Positions 26,938-39,100 of a DNA stretch of 64,000 bases are shown here, piece after piece. Each line of letters begins with the position of its first letter. Within the stretch, counting starts at the first letter, position 1. Below the pieces are notes generated by a model. The model did not search any database and was not told where the DNA came from. It worked only from the letters and a program-made list of their open reading frames with translations. The DNA is from Petropleomorpha daqingensis (GTDB lineage Bacteria; Actinomycetota; Actinomycetes; Mycobacteriales; Geodermatophilaceae). Location: positions 4,109,197 to 4,173,196 of the forward strand of contig NZ_JACBZT010000001.1 of the NCBI RefSeq assembly GCF_013408985.1. The letters run 5' to 3'. Both the position numbers and the translations under genes were made by a program.

Positions 26938-26940
26938 CGT
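26935..26940 (+). promoter_or_regulatory. -10 box of FAD dehydrogenase gene (leaderless)
   Basis: TAACGT, 6 bases before the GTG at 26947 and overlapping the stop codon of the preceding gene. Confidence 0.5.
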
Positions 26941-26946
26941 TCGCCC

Positions 26947-28602
26947 GTGACTACCGACACCGACGTCGTCGTCGTAGGGGCCGGACTGGCCGGGCTGGTC
27001 GCCACCGCGGAGCTGGCCGATGCCGGCAAGCGGGTCGTCCTGGTCGACCAGGAGCCCGAGGGCTCCCTCGGCGGGCAGGCCTGGTGGTCCTTCGGCGGGC
27101 TGTTCCTCGTCGACTCCCCGGAGCAGCGGCGGCTGCGGGTCCACGACTCGCTGGAGCTGGCCCGGCAGGACTGGTTCGGCACCGCCGGGTTCGACCGCGA
27201 GGAGGACCACTGGCCGCGGCAGTGGGCCGAGGCGTACCTGCAGTTCGCGGCGGGGGAGAAGCGGTCCTGGCTCAAGTCGCAGGGCATCGGGTTCTTCCCG
27301 ATCGTCGGCTGGGCCGAGCGCGGCGGCTACACCGCCACCGGCCACGGCAACTCGGTGCCCCGGTTCCACATCGTCTGGGGCACGGGTCCGGGCATCGTCG
27401 CACCGTTCGCCCGCCGGGTGCAGGAGGCCGCCGAGAAGGGCCTGGTCCAGCTCCGGTTCCGGCACCGCGTCGACGACCTGGTGGTCACCGACGGCGCGGT
27501 CACCGGCGTGCGCGGGCACGTGCTCGAGCCCAGCGACATCGCCCGCGGCGAGGCCAGCTCGCGGGTCGAGGTCGAGCCGTTCGAGATCGCCGCCCAGGCC
27601 GTCGTCGTCACCTCCGGGGGCATCGGCGGCAACCACGACCTGGTCCGCAAGAACTGGCCGGCCCGCCTGGGCCCGGTGCCGAAGCGGCTGCTCTCCGGCG
27701 TCCCGGCCCACGTCGACGGCCGGATGCTGGTGGCCACCGAGGCCGCCGGTGCCAGCGTGGTCAACGGCGACCGCATGTGGCACTACACCGAGGGCGTGGC
27801 CAACCACTCGCCGGTCTGGGACAAGCACGGCATCCGGATCCTGCCGGGGCCCTCGTCGCTGTGGCTGGACGCCACCGGGCAGCGACTGCCGGTGCCGCTG
27901 TTCCCCGGCTTCGACACCCTCGGCACGCTGGCCCACATCGGGCAGACCGGCTACGAGCACACCTGGTTCGTCGCCACCCAGAAGATCGTCGGCAAGGAGT
28001 TCGCGCTCTCCGGCTCGGAGCAGAACCCCGACCTGACCGGCAAGGACGTCCGGCTGCTGCTCAAGCGGGCCCGCGTCGAGGTCGCCCCGCCGGTGCAGGC
28101 CTTCCTCGACCGCGGCGAGGACTTCGTCGTCGCCCGCTCGCTGCCCGAGCTGGTCGAGGGGATGAACCGGATCACCGGCGGCACCCCGCACCTCGACCTG
28201 GCCACGGTCGAGGCCGAGATCGTCGCGCGAGACCGCGAGGTGGCCAACCCGTTCACCAAGGACCTGCAGATGACCGCGATCCGCGGCGCGCGCAGCTACC
28301 TGGGGGACAAGCTGATCCGCGTGGCGGCGCCGCACCGGCTGCTCGACCCGGACGCCGGGCCGCTGGTCGCCGTCCGGCTCAACCTGCTCACCCGCAAGAC
28401 GCTCGGCGGGCTGGAGACCGACCTGTCCGGCCGGGTGCTGCGCCCGGGCGGGGAACCGTTCCCGGGCCTGTACGCCGCCGGTGAGGTCTCCGGCTTCGGC
28501 GGCGGCGGCATGCACGGCTACCGGTCGCTCGAGGGCACCTTCCTCGGCGGCTGCCTGTTCTCCGGGCGCACCGCCGGCCGGGCGCTGGCGGCGGCCCTGT
28601 GA
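26947..28602 (+). CDS. FAD-binding dehydrogenase (ketosteroid dehydrogenase-like)
   Basis: Flavoprotein of 551 residues in the fumarate reductase/succinate dehydrogenase-flavoprotein-like superfamily (PRK12834 type). The dinucleotide-binding VVVVGAGLAGLVATAELADAG is at residues 8-28. GGQAWWSFGGLFLVDSP, VVVTSGGIGGNHDLVRKNWP and the C-terminal FAD motif GLYAAGEVSGFGGGGMHGYRSLEGTFLGGCLFSGR are typical. Homologues are often annotated as 3-ketosteroid dehydrogenase-like, but no steroid genes are nearby, so substrate is open. Overlaps the next gene by GTGA. Confidence 0.88.
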   Translation: MTTDTDVVVVGAGLAGLVATAELADAGKRVVLVDQEPEGSLGGQAWWSFGGLFLVDSPEQRRLRVHDSLELARQDWFGTAGFDREEDHWPRQWAEAYLQFAAGEKRSWLKSQGIGFFPIVGWAERGGYTATGHGNSVPRFHIVWGTGPGIVAPFARRVQEAAEKGLVQLRFRHRVDDLVVTDGAVTGVRGHVLEPSDIARGEASSRVEVEPFEIAAQAVVVTSGGIGGNHDLVRKNWPARLGPVPKRLLSGVPAHVDGRMLVATEAAGASVVNGDRMWHYTEGVANHSPVWDKHGIRILPGPSSLWLDATGQRLPVPLFPGFDTLGTLAHIGQTGYEHTWFVATQKIVGKEFALSGSEQNPDLTGKDVRLLLKRARVEVAPPVQAFLDRGEDFVVARSLPELVEGMNRITGGTPHLDLATVEAEIVARDREVANPFTKDLQMTAIRGARSYLGDKLIRVAAPHRLLDPDAGPLVAVRLNLLTRKTLGGLETDLSGRVLRPGGEPFPGLYAAGEVSGFGGGGMHGYRSLEGTFLGGCLFSGRTAGRALAAAL

Positions 28603-29237
28603 GCGATCCCTGGGCCGACCCGAACGCGCAGGCCTACGCCGGCCCGCCGGCCACCGACCCGCCGCCGGCCCCGCAGCCGCCGCCGTACGGGTACCCGCCG
28701 TACGGCTACCCGGGGTACCCGCCCTACGGGTACCCGCCGTACGGCTACCCGCCGGTCCCGGCCGGGCCGCGCCGGCCGGGGCAGGTCATCGCCGCCGCCG
28801 TGCTCGCGTTCTGCCAGGCCGCGTTCGTCATGGTGGCGTCGATCTACGTCGTGCTGTTCTCGTCGCTGATCGACATCGCCGCGGACGCCGATCCCACCTC
28901 CGCACCGCCGGAGGAGGTGTCGCAGCTGGCCGGCGAGGGCACCGTGGTCGGCATCGTGCAGGTCGCCTCGGCGGTGCTGCTCATCGTCGCCGGGGTCCTG
29001 GCGCTCAACTCCCGCCGCCGGCGCTCGCTGGTCGTGCTGGTGGTGGGCTTCGCCGTCCAGGTGCTGCTGTGCATCTACTGGGCGGTGCGGCTGTCGGTGA
29101 TCGCGTCGGAGATCCCCGGCTCGGGCTCCACGAGCGCGTTCCTGGCCTTCGCGCTGGTGTTCTTCGCCGGGCCGGCGGTCGGGCTCGGGCTGGTGCTGCT
29201 CGGCGGCGGACGACGCTGGTTCGACACCGCGCGCTGA
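28599..29237 (+). CDS. Membrane protein with Pro-Tyr-Gly repeat N-terminus
   Basis: Protein of 212 residues. The first 60 are Pro/Tyr/Gly-rich, with five copies of a PPYGY-type repeat near residues 28-52, a low-complexity stretch common in actinobacterial membrane proteins. Three to four hydrophobic segments follow ([89 protein letters not shown]). The GTG overlaps the stop of the FAD dehydrogenase. No function known. Confidence 0.7.
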   Translation: MSDPWADPNAQAYAGPPATDPPPAPQPPPYGYPPYGYPGYPPYGYPPYGYPPVPAGPRRPGQVIAAAVLAFCQAAFVMVASIYVVLFSSLIDIAADADPTSAPPEEVSQLAGEGTVVGIVQVASAVLLIVAGVLALNSRRRRSLVVLVVGFAVQVLLCIYWAVRLSVIASEIPGSGSTSAFLAFALVFFAGPAVGLGLVLLGGGRRWFDTAR

Positions 29238-29267
29238 CCGGCACTGCTCCCCGGGGGCGGCGGCAGG

Positions 29268-29273
29268 GACAAT
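29268..29273 (+). promoter_or_regulatory. -10 box of hisI (leaderless)
   Basis: GACAAT followed by 7 bases and the ATG at 29281; the same GACAAT hexamer occurs before trpB. Confidence 0.45.
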
Positions 29274-29280
29274 CGTCGGC

Positions 29281-29643
29281 ATGCCCGCCGTCGAGAACGC
29301 ACTGGACCCGGAGGTCGCCGCGCTGCTGCGCCGCGATCCCGCGGGGCTGGTCGCCGCCGTCGTCCAGCAGCACGACACCGGTGAGGTGCTCATGCTCGCG
29401 TGGATGGACGACGAGGCGCTGCACCGCACCCTGACGACCGGTCGGGCCACGTACTGGTCGCGCAGCCGGCGCGAGTACTGGGTGAAGGGCGAGACCTCCG
29501 GGCACCGGCAGTGGGTGCGCGAGGTGCGCCTGGACTGCGACGGCGACGCGCTGCTGGTGCTCGTCGACCAGGAGGGCCCGGCCTGCCACACCGGCGAGCG
29601 CTCGTGCTTCCACCGGCCGCTGTCGGCGGAGGTGGCCGCGTGA
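29281..29643 (+). CDS. hisI: Phosphoribosyl-AMP cyclohydrolase
   Basis: Zn/Mg enzyme of histidine synthesis that opens the adenine ring of PR-AMP; 120 residues, with no fused HisE domain. [39 protein letters not shown], the metal-binding Asp/Cys stretch [30 protein letters not shown] and its Cys residues are all conserved. ATG follows a GACAAT -10 box by 7 bases. Overlaps trpE (GTGA), so histidine and tryptophan genes share a transcript. Confidence 0.96.
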   Translation: MPAVENALDPEVAALLRRDPAGLVAAVVQQHDTGEVLMLAWMDDEALHRTLTTGRATYWSRSRREYWVKGETSGHRQWVREVRLDCDGDALLVLVDQEGPACHTGERSCFHRPLSAEVAA

Positions 29644-31139
29644 AGCTCGGGGAGACCAGCCCGACGCGGGAGGAGTTCGCGCAGCTCGACCAGCCGGTCG
29701 TCCCGGTGACCCGCAAGCTGCTCGCCGACGCCGAGACCGCGGTCGGCATCTACCGCAAGCTCGCCGCCGGACGGACCGGCACGGTGCTGCTCGAGTCCGC
29801 CGAGCAGGGCAAGCAGTGGTCGCGGTTCAGCTTCGTCGGCGTCCGCAGCGCCGGGGTGCTGACCGAGACCGACGGCGCCGCGCAGTGGCTGGGGGAGCCG
29901 ATCGCCGGCCTCACCGACGCGCTGCCCGCCGACCCGCTGGCCGCCGTCCACACGCTGGCCAGAGCGCTGCGCTCGCCGCGCACCGAGGGCCTGCCCCCGC
30001 TCACCGGCGGGCTGGTCGGCTACCTCGGCTACGACGTCGTCCGCCGCCTGGAGCGGCTGCCGGTCATCAGCACCGACGACCTCGGCATGCCGGAGCTGGC
30101 GATGATGCTGGTCACCGACCTCGCCGTGCTCGACCACCACGACGGCACGGTGCTGCTCATCGCCAACGCGCTCGAGCGGACGCCCGAGGCCTACGACGAC
30201 GCGGTCACCCGGCTCGACGCGATGGCCGCCGACCTGGTGAAGGCGACCCCGCCCGGGGTCGCCGTCCTGGAGACCGCCGAGGCCCCGCCGGTGCGCAGCA
30301 ACATGGCGTCGGGCGTCTACGAGGACGGCGTCGAGCGGATCCGTGAGCACATCCGCGCCGGCGACGCCTTCCAGGTCGTGCTCAGCCAGCGCTTCGAGCT
30401 GACCACCGACGTGGACGCGCTCGACCTGTACCGGGTGCTGCGGGTGACCAATCCCTCGCCCTACATGTACCTGCTGCGCTTCGCCGGCCGCGAGACGCCG
30501 TTCGACGTCGTGGGCTCCTCGCCGGAGGCGCTGGTGACGGTGACCGGCTCGTCGGCCGTCGTGCACCCGCCGGCCGGCACCCGCCCGCGCGGGGCGACCC
30601 CGGAGGAGGACGTCACGCTCGCCGACGACCTGCTGGCCGACCCCAAGGAGCGGGCCGAGCACGTGATGCTGGTCGACCTGGCCCGCAACGACCTCGGCCG
30701 GGTCAGCGTGCCGGGCACGGTCGAGGTGCCCGACTTCATGCGGATCGAGCACTACAGCCACGTCATGCACCTGGTCTCGACCGTCGCCGGGCAGGTCGAG
30801 CACGACCGGGACGCTCTCGACGTCTTCGACGCCACCTTCCCGGCCGGCACGGTGTCGGGGGCGCCCAAGCCGCGGGCGATGGAGATCATCGAGTCGCTCG
30901 AACCCACCCGGCGCGCGCTGTACGCCGGCACCGTCGGTTACCTCGACGCCGGGGGCGACATGGACATGGCGATCGCGATCCGCACCGCCGTCCTGCACCA
31001 GGGACGGGCGTACGTGCAGGCGGGCGCGGGGATCGTGGCCGACAGCGACCCGGCGACCGAGGAGGCCGAGACGCGGCACAAGGCGCGGGCGGTGCTGTCG
31101 GCGATCGCGACGGCGGAGGGCCTGAAGGAGGTCCGGTGA
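29640..31139 (+). CDS. trpE: Anthranilate synthase component I
   Basis: Chorismate-binding enzyme that makes anthranilate; 499 residues. The tryptophan feedback site motif LLES is at the N-terminal part ([18 protein letters not shown]). Catalytic region: [86 protein letters not shown] and [12 protein letters not shown]. No trpG glutaminase gene is nearby, so the glutaminase must be encoded elsewhere. Coupled to hisI upstream and to the membrane gene downstream. Confidence 0.96.
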   Translation: MKLGETSPTREEFAQLDQPVVPVTRKLLADAETAVGIYRKLAAGRTGTVLLESAEQGKQWSRFSFVGVRSAGVLTETDGAAQWLGEPIAGLTDALPADPLAAVHTLARALRSPRTEGLPPLTGGLVGYLGYDVVRRLERLPVISTDDLGMPELAMMLVTDLAVLDHHDGTVLLIANALERTPEAYDDAVTRLDAMAADLVKATPPGVAVLETAEAPPVRSNMASGVYEDGVERIREHIRAGDAFQVVLSQRFELTTDVDALDLYRVLRVTNPSPYMYLLRFAGRETPFDVVGSSPEALVTVTGSSAVVHPPAGTRPRGATPEEDVTLADDLLADPKERAEHVMLVDLARNDLGRVSVPGTVEVPDFMRIEHYSHVMHLVSTVAGQVEHDRDALDVFDATFPAGTVSGAPKPRAMEIIESLEPTRRALYAGTVGYLDAGGDMDMAIAIRTAVLHQGRAYVQAGAGIVADSDPATEEAETRHKARAVLSAIATAEGLKEVR

Positions 31140-31762
31140 ACGCGCGCCGCGAGCTCACCGGGGCCGTCCTCGGGGCGGCCGTGGCCGGCGGGCTGGCGCT
31201 GTTCGCCGCCGGGCAGCGCTGGGCCGGGGTGACCGCGGAGCGCCCGCGGCCGCTGCCGCCGGTGGTCGGGTCGCTCACCGGGTCGGCCGCCGCGCCCCTG
31301 GTCCCGGCGATGGGACTGCTGCTGCTCGCCGCCGCGGTCGCGCTGTTCGCCGTGAGCGGGGTGGTGCGGGCGGTGCTGGGCGGCGTGCTGGTCGTCGCGG
31401 GGGGCGTGCTCGTGTGGTCCGCCGTCCGGGCGCTGAACGGTGGCCTGGCCGAGGCGTCCACCCAGCTGCCCGGGGTCGGGCGGGTCGCGGGCCCGGTGAC
31501 GGTCGATCCCGCGGCCGGCTGGCCGGTGGCCGTGATCGTCGCCGGGCTGCTCGCCGTCGCCGTCGGGCTGCTGGTCGCCGTCCGGGGACGCGGCTGGCCC
31601 GGGATGGGACGGCGGTACGAGCGTCCCGGCGCGCCGGCGGCCCGTCAGCGCACCGAGGAGGAGCGGGCGACCGACGCGTGGCGGGCGCTGGACCGGGGAG
31701 AGGACCCGACCGCGGACCCCGCGGAAGCGCCGTCCGACGCGCCCGGGTCAGGGACGCATTAG
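31136..31762 (+). CDS. Tryptophan-associated membrane protein (TIGR02234 type)
   Basis: Membrane protein of 208 residues found in actinobacterial trp operons between trpE and trpC. Helices: [20 protein letters not shown] (7-26), [40 protein letters not shown] (two helices, about 57-96) and [21 protein letters not shown] (near 129-149). The [10 protein letters not shown] segment after helix 1 and the cytoplasmic tail with RYERP are usual. Starts in GTGA overlap with trpE. Biochemical role unknown; context suggests a link to tryptophan handling. Confidence 0.85.
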   Translation: MNARRELTGAVLGAAVAGGLALFAAGQRWAGVTAERPRPLPPVVGSLTGSAAAPLVPAMGLLLLAAAVALFAVSGVVRAVLGGVLVVAGGVLVWSAVRALNGGLAEASTQLPGVGRVAGPVTVDPAAGWPVAVIVAGLLAVAVGLLVAVRGRGWPGMGRRYERPGAPAARQRTEEERATDAWRALDRGEDPTADPAEAPSDAPGSGTH

Positions 31763-31787
31763 CAGGTCGCAGGGCGCGCCGAACCCC

Positions 31788-31805
31788 CGCCCCCTGGCAG
31801 GGGCG
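31788..31805 (+). terminator. Hairpin between trpE block and trpC
   Basis: CGCCCC pairs with GGGGCG over a 6-base loop, 25 bases after the membrane gene stop. It may end or attenuate the hisI-trpE transcript before trpC. Confidence 0.45.
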
Positions 31806-31820
31806 GTCGTCGGTCCCTTC

Positions 31821-31826
31821 TAGAGT
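31821..31826 (+). promoter_or_regulatory. Possible -10 box for trpC
   Basis: TAGAGT lies 95 bases before the trpC ATG and just after the hairpin, which would give trpC its own leadered transcript. No Trp-rich leader peptide is visible in the 158-base gap. Confidence 0.3.
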
Positions 31827-31920
31827 GGGTCCACCGATCCGGCTGGTGAGGGGATGTACCCGTGCGAAGTCCGAGAAACCCCGGAGAAGTGTGCGCGAGC
31901 CCACTCCGCGGGACGACGTC

Positions 31921-32754
31921 ATGACGGAGATCCCCCAGCAGCACGGCACCGTGCTCGACGCGATCCTGGTCGGCGTCCGGGAGGACGTCGCCGCCCGCGA
32001 GGCGCTCACGCCCCTCGAGGAGGTCAAGGCCGCAGCCGCCGCCACCCGCCCCGCGCTCGACGCGCTGGCCGCGCTGCGGGCTCCCGGCGTGGGCGTGATC
32101 GCCGAGGTGAAGCGGCAGAGCCCGAGCAAGGGCCCGCTGGCCGAGATCCCCGATCCGGCCGAGCTGGCCCGCCAGTACGCCGCCGGCGGGGCGCGGGTGA
32201 TCAGCGTGCTCACCGAGCGGCGCCGCTTCGGCGGCTCGCAGGCCGACCTGGACGCCGTCCGGGCCGCGGTGGACGTACCGGTGCTGTGCAAGGACTTCGT
32301 CGTCTCGGCCTACCAGGTGCACGAGGCGCGGGCGCACGGGGCGGACGTCGTCCTGCTCATCGTCGCCGCGCTGGAGCAGAACGCGCTGATGGGACTGCTG
32401 GAGCGGGTCGAGTCGCTCGGCATGACCGCGCTGGTCGAGGTGCACACCGAGGCCGAGGCCGACCGCGCGCTGGGCGCCGGCGCCTCGGTGATCGGCGTCA
32501 ACGCCCGCGACCTGACCACCCTGCAGGTCGACATGTCCACCTTCGAGCGGATCGCGCCGGGGCTGCCCTCGGGGATCGTGAAGGTGGCCGAGTCCGGCGT
32601 GCGCGGCCCGCGCGACCTCATCGCCTACGCCGCCGCCGGGGCCGACGCCGTCCTGGTCGGGGAGGGGCTGGTCACCGCCGGCGACGCCCGCCAGGCCGTC
32701 GCCGACCTGGTCACCGCGGGCTCCCACCCCGCCACGCCACGCGCCGCCCGCTGA
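31921..32754 (+). CDS. trpC: Indole-3-glycerol phosphate synthase
   Basis: TIM-barrel synthase making indole-3-glycerol phosphate; 277 residues, not fused to Trp[22 protein letters not shown] carries catalytic Glu and Lys; [44 protein letters not shown] and [14 protein letters not shown] follow. The ATG at 31921 fits the family N-terminus. An in-frame GTG at 31891 with GGAGAA too close upstream is a less likely start. Its C-terminus has a short Ala/Pro/Arg tail. Confidence 0.95.
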   Translation: MTEIPQQHGTVLDAILVGVREDVAAREALTPLEEVKAAAAATRPALDALAALRAPGVGVIAEVKRQSPSKGPLAEIPDPAELARQYAAGGARVISVLTERRRFGGSQADLDAVRAAVDVPVLCKDFVVSAYQVHEARAHGADVVLLIVAALEQNALMGLLERVESLGMTALVEVHTEAEADRALGAGASVIGVNARDLTTLQVDMSTFERIAPGLPSGIVKVAESGVRGPRDLIAYAAAGADAVLVGEGLVTAGDARQAVADLVTAGSHPATPRAAR

Positions 32755-32784
32755 CCCCTTCACCGCTTCCGCGGGGACGCGCGG

Positions 32785-32790
32785 GACAAT
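32785..32790 (+). promoter_or_regulatory. -10 box of trpB (leaderless)
   Basis: GACAAT, 6 bases before the ATG at 32797. Confidence 0.45.
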
Positions 32791-32796
32791 GGCGCC

Positions 32797-34142
<1,346 letters not shown>

Positions 34143-34146
<4 letters not shown>

Positions 34147-34937
34147 GCACGCTGGCCGAGGCCATCGCGGGCGCGAAGGCCCACGACCGCGCCGCGCTGG
34201 TCGCCTATCTCCCCGTCGGCTACCCGGACGTGCCCACCTCGATCGCGGGGATGGTCGCCGCGGTCGAGGCCGGTGCGGACATCGTCGAGATCGGCATCCC
34301 CTACAGCGACCCGGGCATGGACGGGCCGGTCATCCAGCAGGCCGTCGACGTCGCCGTCCGGGCCGGGGTCGGCATGCGCGACGTGCTGCAGGCCGTCGAG
34401 GCGGTGGCCGCCGCGGGCGCCGTCCCGGTGCCGATGAGCTACTGGAACCCGATCGAGCGCTACGGCGTGGCCCGGTTCGCGCGCGACCTGGCCGCCGCCG
34501 GGGGAGCGGGCGCGATCACCCCCGACCTGATCCCCGACGAGGCGGCCGAGTGGCTCGCCGCGTCCGACGAGCACGGGCTGGACCGCGTGTTCCTCGTCGC
34601 GCCGTCCTCCACCGAGGCCCGGCTGCGCTCGACCACCGCGGCCTGCCGCGGCTTCGTCTACGCCGCCTCGACGATGGGCGTCACCGGCACCCGGGCCACG
34701 GTCAGCGACACCGCCGAGAAGCTCGTGGCCCGGACCCGGGCGGTCGCGCCGGACCTGCCGGTCTGCGTCGGGCTGGGTGTGTCGAACGCCGAGCAGGCGG
34801 CGGAGGTCGCCTCCTTCGCCGACGGCGTCATCGTCGGTTCGGCCTACGTGCGGCAGATGATCGACGGCGGTCCGGACGCCGTCCGCGCGCTGTCCGCGCA
34901 GCTGGCCGACGGGGTGCGCAGAGGGGTACGGGCATGA
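34143..34937 (+). CDS. trpA: Tryptophan synthase alpha subunit
   Basis: Cleaves indole-3-glycerol phosphate and channels indole to TrpB; 264 residues. Catalytic Glu and Asp lie in [64 protein letters not shown] and [26 protein letters not shown] are further family motifs. Coupled to trpB upstream and lgt downstream by 4-base overlaps. Confidence 0.96.
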
Positions 34938-35893
34938 TCCTCGCGAGCATCCCCAGCCCGGCGCAGGGCGTCTGGCACCTCGGCCCGCTGCCGGTGCGGG
35001 CGTACGCGCTGTGCATCATCGCCGGGATCATCATCTGCTGCTGGATCAGCGAGAAGCGCTGGGTGGCCCGCGGCGGGGCACCCGGCGACGTGCTCGACAT
35101 CGCCGTCTGGGCGGTGCCCTTCGGCATCATCGGCGGCCGGCTCTACCACGTGATCACCACGCCCGAGCCGTACTTCGGCGAGAACGGCGACCCGCTCAAG
35201 GCGTTCGCCATCTGGGAGGGCGGCCTCGGCATCTGGGGCGCGATCATCCTCGGTGGGGTCGGTGCCTGGATCGCCTGCCACCGCCGCAAGATCCCGCTGC
35301 CGGCGTTCGCCGACGCCATCGCCCCGGGCATCCTGGTCGCCCAGGCGATCGGCCGGCTCGGCAACTACTTCAACCAGGAGCTGTACGGCCGGCCCACCGA
35401 CCTGCCGTGGGCCCTCGAGATCGACCCGGCGCACCGGGTGCCCGGCTACGAGAACGTCGCCCTCTACCACCCGACGTTCCTCTACGAACTGGTCTGGAAC
35501 CTGATCGCCGCCGGGCTGGTCGTCTGGGCCGACAAGCGGTTCCGGCTCAGCCACGGGCGGGCCTTCGCGCTGTACGTGGCGCTGTACTGCCTGGGCCGCG
35601 GCTGGATCGAGATGCTGCGGATCGACACGGCCGAGCACTTCTTCGGCCTGCGGCTCAACGTCTTCACCTCGATCGTCCTCGGGCTGCTCGCCGTGGCCTA
35701 CATGGTCTGGCAGCGCGGACGGCCGCGTGAGGTGATCGACCGGGGAGCGACGAAGGCCACATCCCGGTCGGCGAGGGCCTCGCGAGGGCCGAAGGCGGCC
35801 GTCGAGGCGTCCGACGCCGAGGGGCAGACCGCCGACCGGGTCGCCGCTGACCAGCGAAGACGCGGGGATGCAGAACCCGACGCAGACGCCTGA
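34934..35893 (+). CDS. lgt: Prolipoprotein diacylglyceryl transferase
   Basis: Integral membrane enzyme that adds diacylglycerol to the lipobox cysteine of preprolipoproteins such as the substrate-binding protein at 51946; 319 residues, seven predicted helices. Family motifs: GIIGGRLYHVIT, IWEGGLGIWGAIILGG and the Lgt signature ILVAQAIGRLGNYFNQELYGRPTDLPW with its Arg and Asn residues. YHPTFLYELVWNL carries the catalytic His region. A polar Arg/Ala/Glu-rich cytoplasmic tail of about 50 residues follows. It overlaps trpA by ATGA, an arrangement common in actinobacteria. Confidence 0.96.
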   Translation: MILASIPSPAQGVWHLGPLPVRAYALCIIAGIIICCWISEKRWVARGGAPGDVLDIAVWAVPFGIIGGRLYHVITTPEPYFGENGDPLKAFAIWEGGLGIWGAIILGGVGAWIACHRRKIPLPAFADAIAPGILVAQAIGRLGNYFNQELYGRPTDLPWALEIDPAHRVPGYENVALYHPTFLYELVWNLIAAGLVVWADKRFRLSHGRAFALYVALYCLGRGWIEMLRIDTAEHFFGLRLNVFTSIVLGLLAVAYMVWQRGRPREVIDRGATKATSRSARASRGPKAAVEASDAEGQTADRVAADQRRRGDAEPDADA

Positions 35894-35921
35894 GCACGAC
35901 GCGCCGCGGAGAAGGTTTATC

Positions 35922-35951
35922 GGTACAGGCCGTGTGTTACGGCTGTGTACC
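35922..35951 (+). promoter_or_regulatory. Two-step inverted repeat in the lgt-gltB gap
   Basis: GGTACA (35922-35927) pairs with TGTACC (35946-35951), and inside it GCCGT pairs with ACGGC over a 5-base loop. It lies 29 bases after the lgt stop and 237 bases before gltB, and could be a terminator or an operator. The rest of this 294-base gap holds no gene that I can see. Confidence 0.45.
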
Positions 35952-36187
35952 CTTCTGTCGCGACCCGCCAGCGATCCTGAGCGGGTCCGCATCCGTCGGA
36001 ACCGGGCCAGTGCCGCCCCGTGGACGACCGCCCAACGGACACCCGCCCGGTGGGCTCCGCGAGTCGAGGCCGCCAGGACGTACGCGTCCGGCGACGCGGC
36101 TCCACCGCCGCCCACCTTTCGAACACCCCGGCTCTCGCCCGCGACCTCTTCCCCCAGGCGCGGGACCACGCCGACGACGGGAGTGAC

Positions 36188-39100
36188 ATGTCCGACCTCA
36201 CCGCCCCCGCCGTGCCCATGTCCCCGCTGACGCGGCCCGCGGTGCCCTTCTCCGCCGTCCCGGCGGCGCACGGGCTGTACGACCCGGCCAACGACAAGGA
36301 CGCCTGCGGCGTCGCCTTCGTCGCCGACGCCCGGGGACGACGCTCGCGCGCCATCGTGGCGGCCGGGCTCACCGCACTGCACAACCTCGACCACCGCGGC
36401 GCCGCCGGCTCCGAGCCGAACTCGGGCGACGGCGCGGGCATCCTCACGCAGGTCCCCGACGCGCTGCTGCGCGCCGAGGTCGACTTCGAGCTGCCGCCGA
36501 TGGGGGAGTACGCCGTCGGCGTGGCCTTCCTGCCGGTCGACGAGACCGAGCGCGCCGCCCGGGTCGAGGACGTCGCCCGCCTGGCCGCCGAGGAGGGCCT
36601 GACCGTCCTCGGCTGGCGCGAGCTGCCGGTCGACCCCGACGGCGCCGACGTCGGCCCGACCGCCCGCGCGGTCATGCCGCACTTCGCGCAACTGTTCGTC
36701 GCCGAGACCATGGCCGCGCGCGCCGACGAGAAGGCCTTCGGCGGCAACGTCGAGTGCAACGGCGTGAGCCGGCTGGAGCGGCGCGCCTTCGTGCTGCGCA
36801 AGCGGGCCGAGCGCTCCGCCCGCGAGGCCGGCAGCTCCCTGTACCTGCCGTCGCTGTCGTCGCGGACCATCACCTACAAGGGGATGCTGACCACCGACCA
36901 GCTGCCGGCGTTCTTCCCCGACCTGCGCGACGAGCGCTACGAGTCGGCGATCGCCCTGGTGCACAGCCGGTTCTCGACCAACACCTTCCCGAGCTGGCCG
37001 CTGGCCCACCCGTTCCGGCTGATCGCGCACAACGGCGAGATCAACACGATCAAGGGCAACCGCAACCGCATGCGGGCCCGCGAGTCGATGCTCGAGACCC
37101 AGCTGTTCGACGCCCCCGAGGGCAGCCCGGCCGCCGAGCTCGGCCTGGAGCGGATCTTCCCGATCACCGCCGGCGACTTCAGCGACTCGGCGACCTTCGA
37201 CGAGGCGCTCGAGCTGCTGCACCTGTCCGGCCGGTCGCTGCCGCACGCGGTGCTGATGATGATCCCGGAGGCGTGGGAGAACCACGACGAGATGGACCCG
37301 GCCCGCCGGGCCTTCTACCGGTTCCACGCCTCGATCATGGAGCCCTGGGACGGGCCGGCCGCGGTGGCGTTCACCGACGGCACGCTCATCGGCGCGGTCC
37401 TCGACCGCAACGGCCTGCGCCCCGGCCGCTGGTGGCACACCAAGGACGACCTCGTCGTCCTGGCCAGCGAGGTCGGCGTGCTCGACATCCCGGCCGCCGA
37501 CGTCGTCGCCAAGGGCCGGCTGCAGCCGGGCCGCATGTTCCTCGTCGACACCTCCGCCGGGCGGATCGTGTCCGACGAGGAGGTCAAGGGCGCCCTGGCC
37601 GCCGCGCAGCCGTACGACGACTGGCTGCACGCCGGGCTGGTCCAGCTGCCCTCGCTGCCGGAGCGGCGGCGCGCGCGGCCCAGCCACGAGTCGGTCGTGC
37701 GCCGGCAGCTGGTGTTCGGCTACACCGAGGAGGAGCTGCGCGTCCTGCTGACGCCGATGGCCTCCTCCGGCGCCGAGCCGATCGGCTCGATGGGCACCGA
37801 CACCCCGGTGGCGGCGCTGTCGGACCGCTCGCGGCTGCTCTACGACTACTTCGGGCAGCTGTTCGCGCAGGTGACCAACCCGCCGCTGGACGCCATCCGC
37901 GAGGAGCTGGTGACCAGCCTCGGGCGGACCTTCGGCCCGGAGCAGAACCTGCTCGAGGCCGTCCCGGCGTCCTGCCGGCAGGTGTTCCTGCCGTTCCCGG
38001 TCATCGACAACGACGAGCTGGCCAAGATCCTGCACATCGACGACGACGGCGACCTGCCCGGCTTCGCCGCCGTCCGGATCACCGGTCACTTCGACGTCAA
38101 CGGCGGCGGCCCCGGCCTCGCCCAGGCGCTGGAGGACCTGCGCACCAAGGTGAGCAAGGCGATCGCCGCCGGCGCGCGGGTCATCGTGCTGTCCGACCGC
38201 GACGCCGACGAGAAGCGCGCGCCGATCCCGTCGCTGCTGATGACCGCCGCGGTGCACCACCACCTGATCCGGGAGAAGACCCGGATGAAGGTCGGCCTGG
38301 TCGTCGAGTCCGGCGACTGCCGCGAGGTGCACCACGTCGCGCTGCTGCTCGGCTACGGCGCCGCCGCGGTCAACCCGTACCTGGCGTTCGAGAGCGTCGA
38401 GGATCTCATCCGCGACGGCTCGCTGGTGGGCGTCGAGCCGGCCCAGGCGATCCGCAACATGGTCAAGGCGCTCGGCAAGGGCGTCCTCAAGGTCATGAGC
38501 AAGATGGGCATCAGCACCGTCGGCTCGTACACGATGGCGCAGATCTTCGAGGCCATCGGCCTGTCGCGGGAGATCGTCGACGAGTACTTCACCGGCACCT
38601 CCGCCCCGCTCGGCGGCGTGGGCATCGACGTCCTGGCCGAGGAGGTCGCCGTCCGGCACCGCCGGGCCTATCCGCCGAACCCGACCGAGCGGGCGCACCG
38701 CCGGCTGGAGACCGGCGGCGAGTACCAGTGGCGCCGCGAGGGCGAGGTGCACCTGTTCAACCCCGAGACGGTGTTCCTGCTGCAGCACGCCACCCGGTCG
38801 CGGCAGTACGAGGTCTTCGAGCGCTACACGCAGACCGTCGACGAGCTCTCGGCGGACGCCGCGACGCTGCGCGGCCTGTTCACGCTGAAGACCGGCGTGC
38901 GCGCGCCGGTGCCGATCGACGAGGTCGAGCCGGTCAGCGAGATCGTCAAGCGGTTCTCCACCGGCGCGATGAGCTACGGGTCCATCTCGCAGGAGGCCCA
39001 CGAGACGCTCGCCATCGCCATGAACCGGCTCGGTGCCCGCTCGAACACCGGCGAGGGCGGCGAGGACCCCGACCGCTTCGTGCCCGACCCGAACGGCGAC

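Noticed and set aside
31763-31920. Trp-rich leader peptide and attenuator before trpC
   Set aside because: No short frame with tandem Trp codons is found; the frame starting at 31854 has no early stop and no Trp run. Only a simple hairpin is visible.
35922-35951. GlnR box upstream of gltB
   Set aside because: GTTAC and GTACC are 6 bases apart, but the AC-to-AC spacing is 8 and no second half-box pair follows; too weak to call.
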